From Streptomyces sp. 1331.2 (lineage in GTDB: Bacteria > Actinomycetota > Actinomycetes > Streptomycetales > Streptomycetaceae), in contig NZ_OBMJ01000001.1 of NCBI RefSeq assembly GCF_900199205.1, forward strand, positions 434,001-498,000: a stretch of 64,000 nt of DNA, in the 5' to 3' direction. A model generated the notes under the pieces. That model was given only the letters and a program-made list of their open reading frames with translations, was not told where the DNA came from and ran no database searches. Of this stretch, positions 43,509-51,844 are shown one piece after another; within the stretch, counting starts at the first letter, position 1, and each line of letters begins with the position of its first letter. A program made the translations under genes and the position numbers.

Positions 43509-44954
43509 ATGAGCACTGCCGCCGCACCGGAGTCGCGGCCCGGTCCGCGTCACCCCGACCCAAGGCGGCCGGCCCCGCGGCGGCCCGGCCCCCAGCGGCC
43601 CGGGCTACGCTCCCGGCCGGCACCCGCCGACCGGGGGCACCGGGCGGCGCCGCGCCCGCCGTTCGCGCTGGACCCTGCCGTCGCGCTCGCGCTGATCGCC
43701 GTGGGCGGGCTGGGGGTGATCGCGCTGTGGTGGGTGAGCACCCCGGCGGTCGTCGGCGCGGCCGGCTGGCTGACCGGCGCCGGCCGGATCACCGGACTAC
43801 TCGCCGGGTACGCCGCGCCCGTGCTGCTCCTGCTGATGGCCCGGCTGCCGCCGCTGGAACGCGGGGTCGGCGCGGACCGGCTGGCGCGCTGGCACGCCTT
43901 CGGCGGGCGCTGGCTGGTGGCCGCCGTCTCCGTGCACGTACTGACGATCGTCTGGGGCTACGCCCTGACCGACGGGCGCGGCCCGCTCGGCGAAGGCGTG
44001 GAGATCGTCTTCCACTACCCCGAGATGATCAAGGCCACCCTGGGCACCCTGCTACTGCTCGGCACCGGCGCGGTCTCCGCCCGGGCGGCGCGCCGCCGGC
44101 TCCCGTACGAGGCCTGGTACTACCTGCACCTGGTGACGTACCTGGCGGTCGCGCTCGCCTTCTCCCACCAGGCGGCCACCGGCGCCGACCTCGGCGGCGG
44201 CCCCGGCCGGGCCGCCTGGTACGCGCTCTACTTCGGGACGGCGGCACTGCTCGGCTGGTACCGGCTGGCCCGGCCGTGGCTGCTCGACCGACGGCACCGG
44301 CTGCGCGTCGCCGAAGTGCGGCCGGAGGGCCCCGGCGTGGTGTCGCTGTTCCTGACCGGGCAGCGGCTGGACGAACTGCGCGCCGAGCCCGGCCAGTTCT
44401 TCCGGCTCCAGTTCCAGGCTCCCGGCCTGCGCTGGGCCGCCAACCCGTACTCGCTGTCCGCGCCGCCGCACCTGCGCTTCCTCCGCTTCACCGTCAAGGA
44501 CCTCGGCGGGCACAGCGCGGCGGTCGCCACCCTGCGCCCGGGCACCCCGGTGCGCGCCGAGGGCCCGTACGGCGCGTTCACCCGGCGGCGGCAGCGGCAG
44601 CGCCGGGTGCTGCTGCTCGGGGCGGGCGTCGGGATCACCCCGCTGCGCGCGCTGTTCGAGACGCTGCCGGGTGAGCTGACGCTGGTCCAGCGGGCCCGGC
44701 GGGCCGAGGACGTGCTGTTCCGGGCGGAGCTCGCCGACATCGCCCGGCGGCGCGGCGCGGTCGTGCACGAGCTGCTCGGTTCGCGCGAGCAGGTCGGCGA
44801 CCTCGGTGCCGAGCTCGTCCGGCTCGTCCCGGACCTCGCCGGGCACGAGGTCTACCTGTGCGGGCCGGAGGCGCTGGCCGAGGAGGCCGTCCGGGCGCTG
44901 CGGGCCGCGGGGGTACGGCCCGGACGCATCCACCACGAGAACTTCTCCTTCTGA
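43509..44954 (+). CDS. ferric-reductase-like transmembrane flavoprotein
   Basis: 481 residues. The first ~52 residues are Arg/Pro-rich; about six membrane helices follow with paired His (RWHAFGGRW near 128, VSVHVL near 142, and the YYLHLV and FSHQ pair), expected to hold heme. The C-terminal half is a ferredoxin-reductase fold with FAD motif NPYSLSAPP, NAD motif GAGVGITPLRALF and a CGPEAL end. It moves electrons from NAD(P)H across the membrane. The start has GAGGAGG nearby. It heads an operon with a flavinylated FMN-binding protein and ApbE, the usual acceptor and its maturase. Confidence 0.93.
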   Translation: MSTAAAPESRPGPRHPDPRRPAPRRPGPQRPGLRSRPAPADRGHRAAPRPPFALDPAVALALIAVGGLGVIALWWVSTPAVVGAAGWLTGAGRITGLLAGYAAPVLLLLMARLPPLERGVGADRLARWHAFGGRWLVAAVSVHVLTIVWGYALTDGRGPLGEGVEIVFHYPEMIKATLGTLLLLGTGAVSARAARRRLPYEAWYYLHLVTYLAVALAFSHQAATGADLGGGPGRAAWYALYFGTAALLGWYRLARPWLLDRRHRLRVAEVRPEGPGVVSLFLTGQRLDELRAEPGQFFRLQFQAPGLRWAANPYSLSAPPHLRFLRFTVKDLGGHSAAVATLRPGTPVRAEGPYGAFTRRRQRQRRVLLLGAGVGITPLRALFETLPGELTLVQRARRAEDVLFRAELADIARRRGAVVHELLGSREQVGDLGAELVRLVPDLAGHEVYLCGPEALAEEAVRALRAAGVRPGRIHHENFSF

Positions 44955-45054
44955 GCCCGCTGAGCGTTCCCAGCCCTCTGAGCCGCCGAGTTTTGCGGGC
45001 CTCCGAGCCTTCCGAGCCCGTCCGGGCTCCCGATCTGCAGGAGCATCGATTCCA

Positions 45055-45570
45055 TTGCGCCGAGCCGTCGTCACCAGCGCCGCCACCGCCGCCGGGGTGG
45101 TACTGCTGCTCTCCCTCAAACCACACGAGGCGGCCGGGCCGCCTCCGGTGATCGGCTCGGGGGCCGGGGCGGGGACCGGCTCCGGGTCCGGGTCCGGGAC
45201 CGGCTCCGGCTCCGGCTCCGGGTCCGATGTCTCGGCGCCGTCCGGTGCCCCGGGCTCCGCCGCCCCGTCCGCCTCCGCCGCCCCCGCCGGTGCGACCCGG
45301 AAGGTCAGCGGCGACACCGTCAACACCCGGTACGGGCCGGTGCAGGTCCAGGTCACCCTGGCCGGCAGCCGGATCACCGCCGTCGACGTGGTCAAGTACC
45401 CCAATTCCGAACGGCGGGACCGCGAGATCAACAGTTCCGCCCTGCCGGTGCTCAACCAGGAGGCGATCTCCGCACAGAACGCGCAGATCGACGTGGTCAG
45501 CGGCGCGACGTACACCAGCGACGGCTACGTCCGTTCGCTGCAGAGCGCCCTCGACCGGGCCAAGGGCTGA
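45055..45570 (+). CDS. flavinylated FMN-binding-domain protein
   Basis: 171 residues from a TTG at 45055 (AGGAG about 11 bases upstream; no ATG or GTG fits). A hydrophobic N-terminal segment anchors or exports it; a Gly/Ser repeat linker (about 35-60) and Ala/Ser/Pro stretch follow. The FMN-binding domain (about 82-171) ends with the covalent flavin site DVVSGATYT (146-154), with Thr154 the expected FMN-linked residue. The enzyme making this link, ApbE, is encoded eight bases downstream. The protein likely shuttles electrons outside the membrane from the reductase upstream. Confidence 0.9.
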   Translation: MRRAVVTSAATAAGVVLLLSLKPHEAAGPPPVIGSGAGAGTGSGSGSGTGSGSGSGSDVSAPSGAPGSAAPSASAAPAGATRKVSGDTVNTRYGPVQVQVTLAGSRITAVDVVKYPNSERRDREINSSALPVLNQEAISAQNAQIDVVSGATYTSDGYVRSLQSALDRAKG

Positions 45571-45577
45571 GGACCCC

Positions 45578-46384
45578 GTGCTCCGCCACACCGAGCTCCG
45601 CGACACCGTGCTCCGCCGCGCCGAACCCGTCATGGGCACCGTCTTCTCGATCGTCGTCCGCGACCCCGGCCCGGACACCGCCGCCGTGCTGGACCGGATC
45701 GCCGAACGGCTGCACCGCATCGACGCGGTGTTCTCCACCTACCGGCCGGAGAGCGACATCAGCCGCCTCGACCGTGGGGAACTGGCCCTGGACGACTGCG
45801 ATCCGGAGGTCCCCGCCGTGCTGGCCGCCTGCCGGGAGGTCGCCGCGCAGACCGACGGCTGGTTCACCGACCGCCCCGGCGGCCGGCTCGACCCCAGTGG
45901 CTGGGTCAAGGGCTGGGCCGTCGAGGAGGCGGCCGCCCTGCTGCGCTCCACCGGTGCCCGGCAGTACTGCGTCAGCGGTGGCGGGGACGTGCAGACCAGC
46001 GGCGGGCCGTGGCGGATCGGGGTCGCCGACCCCGGGCGGCCGGGCCTGCTCACCGCCGTCCTGGCTGGCCAGGACCTGGCCGTGGCCACCTCGGGCACCG
46101 CCGAACGCGGCACGCACGTCATCGACCCGCACACCGGCCGCCCGGCCACCGGCCTGGCCTCCCTCACCCTGGTCGGCGCCCCCGGCACCGGCATCGCCCG
46201 TACCGACGCCTGGGCCACCGCCGCCTTCGCCATGGGCCCCGAACGCGCTCTCGCCTGGGCGGCCCGGCAGCCCGGCGTCGAAGCCCTGGCAGTCCTGCCG
46301 GACGGCAGCAAGCGCTGGACCCCCGGCCTGCCCGGCCACCTCCCGGCGAGCGGGCCCACGGACTGGCAGTCCGCCGTCCGCTGA
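45578..46384 (+). CDS. apbE: ApbE-type FAD:protein FMN transferase
   Basis: 268 residues from a GTG at 45578 (GAGGA just before). Conserved elements MGTVFSI near the start, GWVKGWAVEEAA for FAD binding and HVIDPHTGRPA for the metal/flavin site are visible. It attaches FMN to Thr of the DxxSGATxT motif on the protein encoded directly upstream, using FAD as donor. No lipobox or signal sequence is evident, unlike some ApbE proteins, so cytoplasmic action before export is possible. It is the last gene of the operon. A palindrome array follows. Confidence 0.95.
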   Translation: MLRHTELRDTVLRRAEPVMGTVFSIVVRDPGPDTAAVLDRIAERLHRIDAVFSTYRPESDISRLDRGELALDDCDPEVPAVLAACREVAAQTDGWFTDRPGGRLDPSGWVKGWAVEEAAALLRSTGARQYCVSGGGDVQTSGGPWRIGVADPGRPGLLTAVLAGQDLAVATSGTAERGTHVIDPHTGRPATGLASLTLVGAPGTGIARTDAWATAAFAMGPERALAWAARQPGVEALAVLPDGSKRWTPGLPGHLPASGPTDWQSAVR

Positions 46385-46406
46385 CGGCGGCCCCGAGCGG
46401 CGGTGT

Positions 46407-46575
46407 CATGAGCGGAGCTCATGGGGTGGGCCCATGAGGAAGTCTCATGAGGTCGCCCCGTGAGGGAACCTCATGTCACGGCCCATGAGGGAACCTCATG
46501 ACCCGGCCCATGAAGGGAGCTCATGTCGCAGCTCATGAGTGGAGCTCATGACCCGCCCCATGAGGCACCCTCATG
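46407..46575. repeat. seven-unit array of CATGAG-N5-CTCATG palindromes
   Basis: Seven 17-bp units start at 46407, 46433, 46459, 46484, 46509, 46534 and 46559, a period of 26, 26 and then 25 bp. All seven right arms are CTCATG; left arms are CATGAG except CGTGAG (unit 3) and CATGAA (unit 5). Loops and 8-9 base spacers differ, but most spacers are C-rich. The array fills the gap between the stops of apbE (46384) and the convergent Nudix-like gene (46584). Because it is palindromic, RNA from either strand forms the same chain of seven hairpins. Confidence 0.97.
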
Positions 46576-46583
46576 GGCCGCCG

Positions 46584-47609
46584 CTACGCCCGATCCTGCT
46601 GCGCCGCCCGCCAGGCCTCCCGGGCCACCAGGGGAGCCAGGTACGACCAGCGGCGCGAGCCGTCCGGGCAGGCGCCACCCTCGACCAGCTCGGACACCGA
46701 GCGGCGGGTGAACGGCACCCAGACCGCCAGGTCGTGCTCGAAGGTGCTGTGGCAGGCCTCCCGGCGGCGGTCGATCTCGGCCGCGTCCAGCCGGGCCCGG
46801 ACGGTGGCGACCAGCGTGTAGCAGGAGGCCGGCTCGCTCCAGCCCAGCCAGGTGATCACCGTCGGCCCGACGTCGGCCGGCAGCAGCCCCAGCTCCTCCT
46901 CCAGCGCCCGGTGGACCAGCGCGTAGAAGTCCTCGGCGGCGCCAGGCTCGTCCCGGTACTTCATCGTCTCGTTGATCCCGACCGTCCACTGCGCCGGGAA
47001 GGTCCTGACGGCCAGTGAGCGGCGCAGCAGCAACAACCGTCCGCCGCGGTCCCGCACCGCGACGCAGGCGCTGACCATCGTGGGCGGCGCGGTGGCGACG
47101 AAGCCCGTCAGGCCCTCGTCCAGTGCCTCGCGCAGCAGCCGGCCCGCCTCCGCGTCCTCCCGGCCCAGCCGGGTGGTGGCCATGCACTCCGCGTAGTCGC
47201 TCTCGGCGATGGTCACCTCGCACACCCGGGCGGCGCTGTGCTCGCCGTGGTCGACCGTCAGCCGGGTGAGGTACGCGGTCCGGCCCGCCGCCCCGGCCTC
47301 GCGTTGACGCGCCACCTCCGCGTCCCAGCCGACCCGGTCCAGCACGTGCGGGCGGACGACCCGGCCGTCGTACGAGGTCACCAGCGTGCCCGGGGTCAGC
47401 GGCCGGGCGGCCGACCAGGTGATCAGCGGGGCCAGGCCGTCCGCCCGGACGTCGTGCGCCCGGGCCGCCGCCGACAGGCTCGCCCGCCGGACGCGCGGCG
47501 CCGGCACCCGTGAACCGAGGCGCGAGCCGCCGTACTTGGCGAAGTCGTACACCAGGTTGGTCAGCATTCCGAGCAACAGGGCCCCGCCGAGCCCCAGCAG
47601 CCACTGCAC
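46584..47609 (-). CDS. Nudix-like protein with N-terminal membrane anchor
   Basis: 341 residues. A hydrophobic start (about 1-22) anchors it. An unrecognised middle domain (about 40-190) includes PLITWSAARPLTPGT. The C-terminal ~150 residues contain a degenerate Nudix box: after a GINETMKY strand, HRALEEELGLL keeps the EExG core but has Ala where the RE motif needs Glu, so hydrolase activity is uncertain. The protein may bind a nucleotide. Its gene ends right at the palindrome array. Confidence 0.72.
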   Translation of the reverse strand: MQWLLGLGGALLLGMLTNLVYDFAKYGGSRLGSRVPAPRVRRASLSAAARAHDVRADGLAPLITWSAARPLTPGTLVTSYDGRVVRPHVLDRVGWDAEVARQREAGAAGRTAYLTRLTVDHGEHSAARVCEVTIAESDYAECMATTRLGREDAEAGRLLREALDEGLTGFVATAPPTMVSACVAVRDRGGRLLLLRRSLAVRTFPAQWTVGINETMKYRDEPGAAEDFYALVHRALEEELGLLPADVGPTVITWLGWSEPASCYTLVATVRARLDAAEIDRRREACHSTFEHDLAVWVPFTRRSVSELVEGGACPDGSRRWSYLAPLVAREAWRAAQQDRA

Positions 47610-47798
47610 CCCGGTTCCCCCGCCCCCCGTGATCCGACCGCCCCATTGTGGGGTCCGCGGCGCGCCCCGCGAAAGGCTCCGACCCGTCGAGGGGCCGAGG
47701 CCGAGCCGATCACGGCCGTCGACGGCTACCCCGCGCGCGCCGACCTGCGCGCGGACGGCGCCCTGCGCAGGATCCGACGATCCGGGCCTGCGCGGGTG

Positions 47799-47827
47799 TT
47801 CCGCGCGCCCGCGCCCTGTCGTAGCGT
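47799..47827 (+). promoter_or_regulatory. likely leaderless promoter of the FAD oxidoreductase gene
   Basis: TTCCGC (47799-47804) and TAGCGT (47822-47827) are 17 bases apart, and the ATG follows six bases after the -10 hexamer, with no Shine-Dalgarno sequence. Confidence 0.6.
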
Positions 47828-47833
47828 GGCCGG

Positions 47834-49450
47834 ATGAACACGAACGCGTCCTCGCGGTACGACGTCGTGATCGTCGGCGGCGGGCACAACGGGCTGGTGG
47901 CGGCGGCCTACCTGGCGCGGGCCGGGCAGCGGGTGCTGGTCCTGGAACGGCTGCCCCGGGTGGGCGGGGCCGCGGTCTCCGCCCGGGCCTTCCCGGGGGT
48001 GGACGCCCGGCTGTCGCGCTACTCCTACCTGGTCAGCCTGCTGCCCCGGAAGGTGGTGCGGGACCTCGGGCTGCGGCTGGACCTGCGGCGGCGCCGGATC
48101 GCCTCGTACACCCCGGCCGAGCGGGACGGGAAGCCCACCGGTCTGCTGGTGGATGCGGGCGACCCGGGCCGCACCCGGGAGTCGTTCCGGACGCTGACCG
48201 GCGCCGACCGCGACTGGCAGGCCTGGCAGCGTTTCTACGGGATGACCGGGCAGCTCGCCCGGCGGGTGTTCCCGACCCTCACCGAGCCGCTGCCCTCGCG
48301 GGCCGAGCTGCGCCGACGGGTGGCGGACGACGAGGCCTGGACGACCCTGTTCGAGCGGCCGCTCGGCGAGACGATCGAGCGGACCTTCGCGGACGACCTG
48401 GTGCGCGGCGTGGTCCTCACGGACGCGCTGATCGGCACCTTCACCCACGCCCACGACCCCGCGCTGCGGCAGAACCGCTGCTTCCTCTACCACGTGATCG
48501 GCAACGGCACCGGCGACTGGGACGTCCCGGTCGGCGGGATGGGCGCGGTCACGGACGCGCTGGCCGAGGCGGCGCTGGCGGCCGGAGCGCGGATCCGGAC
48601 CGACAGCGAGGTCACCGCGATCGCCGCGGACCGCGCCGGCGCCGGCGGCGGCGGCCGCGGTGACGCCGAGGTCGTGTACCGGCACCGGGACGGCGAGGAG
48701 GCCACGGTGGCGGCCCGCCGGGTGCTGGTGAACGCCGCACCGGCGACGCTGGCCCGGCTGCTCGGCGAGGCCCCCGGGCCCGTATCGGAGGGCGCCCAGC
48801 TGAAGGTCAACATGGTGCTGCGCCGCCTGCCGCGCCTGCGGGACACCTCCGCGGATCCGCGCGAGGCCTTTGCGGGGACCTTCCACATCGCCGAGGGCTA
48901 CCGGCAGTTGGAGACCGCGTACGCCGAGGCGCAGGCCGGCCGGCTGCCCTCGGCGCCGCCGTCCGAGATCTACTGCCACTCGCTGACGGACCCGTCGATC
49001 CTGGGCCCGGAGGCCGTCCGGCAGGGGCTGCAGACGCTGACCCTGTTCGGCCTGCACATGCCCGCCCGGCTGTTCGGCGACCCGGCGGCGGACCCCGGGG
49101 CCAAGGATCGTGCGCTGGCGGCGAGCCTGGCGCAGCTGGACGCGGTCCTGGCGGAGCCGGTCGCCGACTGTCTGGCCACCGACGCCGAGGGCCGGCCCTG
49201 CATCGAGGCGAGGACGCCGCCGGAGCTGGAACGGGAGATCGGGCTGCCGGGCGGCCACATCTTCCACCGCGACCTCGCCTTCCCGTTTGCCGACGGGGAG
49301 GTGGCTGGCGCCGCCGCCCGCTGGGGCGTGGCGACCGGCCATCCGAACGTGCTGCTGTGCGGTGCGGGGGCCGTCCGCGGCGGGGGTGTCAGCGGCATCC
49401 CGGGGCACAACGCGGCGCAGGCCGTCCTGGAGGACCTGGCCCGCCGCTGA
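47834..49450 (+). CDS. phytoene-desaturase-like FAD oxidoreductase
   Basis: 538 residues. The N-terminal FAD-binding loop is VVIVGGGHNGLVAAAYLARAG, followed by VLERLPRVGGAA, and the C-terminal FAD motif is near CGAGAVRGGGVSGIPGHNAA. The length and pattern match the PYROXD2/CrtI-like family rather than true carotenoid desaturases. The substrate is unknown. No carotenoid genes are adjacent. The ATG follows TAGCGT by six bases, so the mRNA is likely leaderless. A pentamer array follows 20 bp after the stop. Confidence 0.88.
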   Translation: MNTNASSRYDVVIVGGGHNGLVAAAYLARAGQRVLVLERLPRVGGAAVSARAFPGVDARLSRYSYLVSLLPRKVVRDLGLRLDLRRRRIASYTPAERDGKPTGLLVDAGDPGRTRESFRTLTGADRDWQAWQRFYGMTGQLARRVFPTLTEPLPSRAELRRRVADDEAWTTLFERPLGETIERTFADDLVRGVVLTDALIGTFTHAHDPALRQNRCFLYHVIGNGTGDWDVPVGGMGAVTDALAEAALAAGARIRTDSEVTAIAADRAGAGGGGRGDAEVVYRHRDGEEATVAARRVLVNAAPATLARLLGEAPGPVSEGAQLKVNMVLRRLPRLRDTSADPREAFAGTFHIAEGYRQLETAYAEAQAGRLPSAPPSEIYCHSLTDPSILGPEAVRQGLQTLTLFGLHMPARLFGDPAADPGAKDRALAASLAQLDAVLAEPVADCLATDAEGRPCIEARTPPELEREIGLPGGHIFHRDLAFPFADGEVAGAAARWGVATGHPNVLLCGAGAVRGGGVSGIPGHNAAQAVLEDLARR

Positions 49451-49470
49451 GCCTGGCCGCCCCATGCTTC

Positions 49471-49555
49471 GCCGAGCCGAATCGAACCGTGCCGTGCCGT
49501 GCCGTGCCGTGCCGAACCGAACCGTGCCGAACCGTGCCGAGCCGAGCCGGACTGA
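49471..49555. repeat. 17-copy pentanucleotide array (GCCGA/GCCGT/ACCGT)
   Basis: Seventeen pentamers of consensus (G/A)CCG(A/T), 85 bp in all, starting 20 bp after the stop of the FAD oxidoreductase gene. Unit and total length match the array at 31536-31620. The rest of the gap to 49748 holds no gene. Confidence 0.9.
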
Positions 49556-49748
49556 CGACCGCTCCCCTGCGTGGACGGCCGAGCCACCCACGGTGACCGC
49601 CGGGCACCTGCCGCGACCGGCCGATCGCCGTCCGGCCCCGCAGCGCAGCAGGAGCCGCAAGAAGACGGGAGAAAAAGCCCGCACCCCTGGCAGGTCCACT
49701 CCCCGTGGCGTTTTACTGAGAGTGAGCAGGGCAGGAGGGAGGCCTCCG

Positions 49749-50363
49749 ATGGAGTGTCCGCACCCACCCGGGTTCCACGTCGAGGTCCGTGAACGCTACA
49801 CGGCCGCCGTAGCGGAGGTGACCCGGCTGGTCCGGGCCGTACCCGAGGACGGCTGGACGACCCCCACGCCCTGTCGGGGCTGGGACATCCACACACTGGT
49901 GAACCACCTTGCCGCGCAGCACCTCTGGGTCTGCCAGGCGGTGGCCGGTTACACCCCGGAGACGATCGGCCACCGTTTCGACGGTGACGTACTGGGCCGC
50001 AACCCGGTCGGCGTGTGGGTGCTGGCCGCCGACACCGCGGTGCGCGCGCTCTACCAGCCTGGCGCCCCGGACCTCCAGGTGCACCTGCCGTACGGGGTGC
50101 GCGATGTGGGCGGGTACGCCCGCGAGTTGACCGCCGAGACCGTCGTGCACAGCTGGGACCTCGCCCGGGCGCTGGGCGAGAGCGGCCGGATGCCGCCGGG
50201 CGCCGCCCAGTACGCGCTCGCCGAGTTCCAGGGCTACCGCCACCTGGCCGGTTCCGGGATGTTCGACCCGCCGCTCGGCACCGCGCCGGGGGCCGACGCC
50301 CAGGAGCAGTTGCTGGCCCTCACCGGCCGCGACCCGAACTGGTCCTACGACGCCCTGCCTTGA
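49749..50363 (+). CDS. TIGR03086/DinB-like mycothiol-dependent-type protein
   Basis: 204 residues from the ATG at 49749, behind GGAGGGAGG. It carries TPTPCRGWDIHTLVNHLAAQH and VVHSWDLARALGES, the same helix and HxWDxA motif as the protein at 20678-21283; the two share the family but differ widely. A mycothiol-dependent or metal-binding role is expected from the family. Substrate unknown. Confidence 0.85.
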   Translation: MECPHPPGFHVEVRERYTAAVAEVTRLVRAVPEDGWTTPTPCRGWDIHTLVNHLAAQHLWVCQAVAGYTPETIGHRFDGDVLGRNPVGVWVLAADTAVRALYQPGAPDLQVHLPYGVRDVGGYARELTAETVVHSWDLARALGESGRMPPGAAQYALAEFQGYRHLAGSGMFDPPLGTAPGADAQEQLLALTGRDPNWSYDALP

Positions 50364-50822
50364 GCGGCCCGTCCGTCAACGGCCCGTCCCCGCAACGGGA
50401 GAGGACGAGGAGGCCTCCGGTGCGGGCGGGCGTCGGGCGTCGGGCGTCGGGCGTCGGAACGAGAGTCACCCGACGAGGTGACGGGGTGAGAGTTCGGTGG
50501 AGATTCCCGGAAATCGACCCCGAGGGCCGGCTTGTCCGAAACCCGCCATCGGGACCGCTCCACGCTCCGTCACCGTCCACCTTCACCGCGGGTGACCGAG
50601 CCCGGCGAAGCACCCCCGGAACGCCCCCGCGCGGGCGCTGGCGGCCGCCGCCGCCCGGGTGACAGCACCCCCGGACGGGCGCATGGTGGAAGCAAGGACG
50701 TTGCGGACGACCGCCACCGGATCCGCCGCCCGAGGACCGGCCGGGCCCGAACGCTTCGCATACGGATTGCCAGCCGGCCCGGAGCCGCGGCGGTGGCGCA
50801 CTGTCAGATCCGGGAGGCAGAC
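50364..50822. other. 459-bp intergenic region with a heptamer repeat
   Basis: No convincing gene is seen. Four copies of CGTCGGG (last one CGTCGGA) lie at 50431-50458. The region probably contains the promoter of the SNase-like gene, but no clear -35/-10 pair stands out. Confidence 0.5.
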
Positions 50823-51722
50823 ATGTCCATGGTGCTCATCACCGGCTCCTACCAGGTCCTGCATGACCGGCCCGACGGGGACACCGTCCACTTCCTGCCG
50901 CAGGACCCGGGCTTCTGGTTCGAGCTTCCCGGCCGGAACCGGGTCAAGCGCGACGAGAACGGCGGCGCCTCGCTGCGGCTGGACGCGATCGACGCGCTGG
51001 AGACCCACTACCAGGGCGTCGGCCCGGACTTCGCGCACCAGCCGCTCGGGCTCGGCGCGCACGCCGCCCGCGACGAGCTGCTGCGCTGGCTGGGGTTCAC
51101 CGACGTCGTGCAGGACGACACGGAGAAGGTCACCTCCTCCACACCGGCGTCCGTGCCCGGCTACATCCTCAGCGGCGGTGCCGACGTGTTCCAGCGCTGC
51201 GTCGCCCTGGTCGGGCGAGGCACCGCGCCGAGCGTCGGCACGCCCCCGAAGCCGGCGAAGAGCGGCTTCCGGCTGGACGTCACCGTCGACATGCTGCACG
51301 AGACCGCCAACCACCACCTGCTGTCGCTCGGGCTGGTCTACCCGACCTTCTACCAGAACCTGCCCGACAACCTGCGGGCGGACCTGACCGCCACCGCGCA
51401 GCAGGCGCGGGCGGCCAAGGCCCCCGGCAGTGTCTGGCTCAACGACGTGACCACCACCGGCGCGAAGATCGAGAACATCGAGTCGATCACCGAGGACCTG
51501 GTCATCCTGCCGAAGCTGTTCCGCCGCCTGGTCGACTACGTCCGGCTGTTCGGCCCGGGCCTGGGCTGCCTGCCCGCCTTCCTGGCCGGCGCCACCGACA
51601 AGTTCACCCTCCCCGACCACCCCAAGCCGCTCACCGGCCTGCAAAACGTGGTCGAGGTGACCAACAGCTCCACGGTGCGGATGACCCATCCGATCGAGGA
51701 GATCATCTTCAGCGAGAAGTAG
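50823..51722 (+). CDS. SNase/thermonuclease-like protein
   Basis: 299 residues from the ATG at 50823 with GGGAGG five bases upstream. The N-terminal ~130 residues have a staphylococcal-nuclease-like pattern: DGDTVHFLPQDP, then LRLDAIDALETHYQG with the Arg, Asp and Glu that match the R35/D40/E43 catalytic set of SNase, and a later helix ARDELLRWLGF. It lacks a signal peptide. The C-terminal half is unfamiliar. It may cut nucleic acid, or only keep the fold. It lies 122 bp before the KamA-family gene on the same strand. Confidence 0.6.
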   Translation: MSMVLITGSYQVLHDRPDGDTVHFLPQDPGFWFELPGRNRVKRDENGGASLRLDAIDALETHYQGVGPDFAHQPLGLGAHAARDELLRWLGFTDVVQDDTEKVTSSTPASVPGYILSGGADVFQRCVALVGRGTAPSVGTPPKPAKSGFRLDVTVDMLHETANHHLLSLGLVYPTFYQNLPDNLRADLTATAQQARAAKAPGSVWLNDVTTTGAKIENIESITEDLVILPKLFRRLVDYVRLFGPGLGCLPAFLAGATDKFTLPDHPKPLTGLQNVVEVTNSSTVRMTHPIEEIIFSEK

Positions 51723-51844
51723 CTTCACCGAGAATTGGCTCCGCGCGGGGGTGCGGCTCAGGAACGACGGAGCGCAGCGGGGGGTGCAAGCGGCCCGTCC
51801 TGAGCGCCTGGACCGGTGCCGGGCTCCGGGACCACCATCGGAGG

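Noticed and set aside
46407..46575. A CRISPR array
   Set aside because: The spacers are only 8-9 bases and similar to each other, and there are no cas genes; the repeated part is a palindrome.
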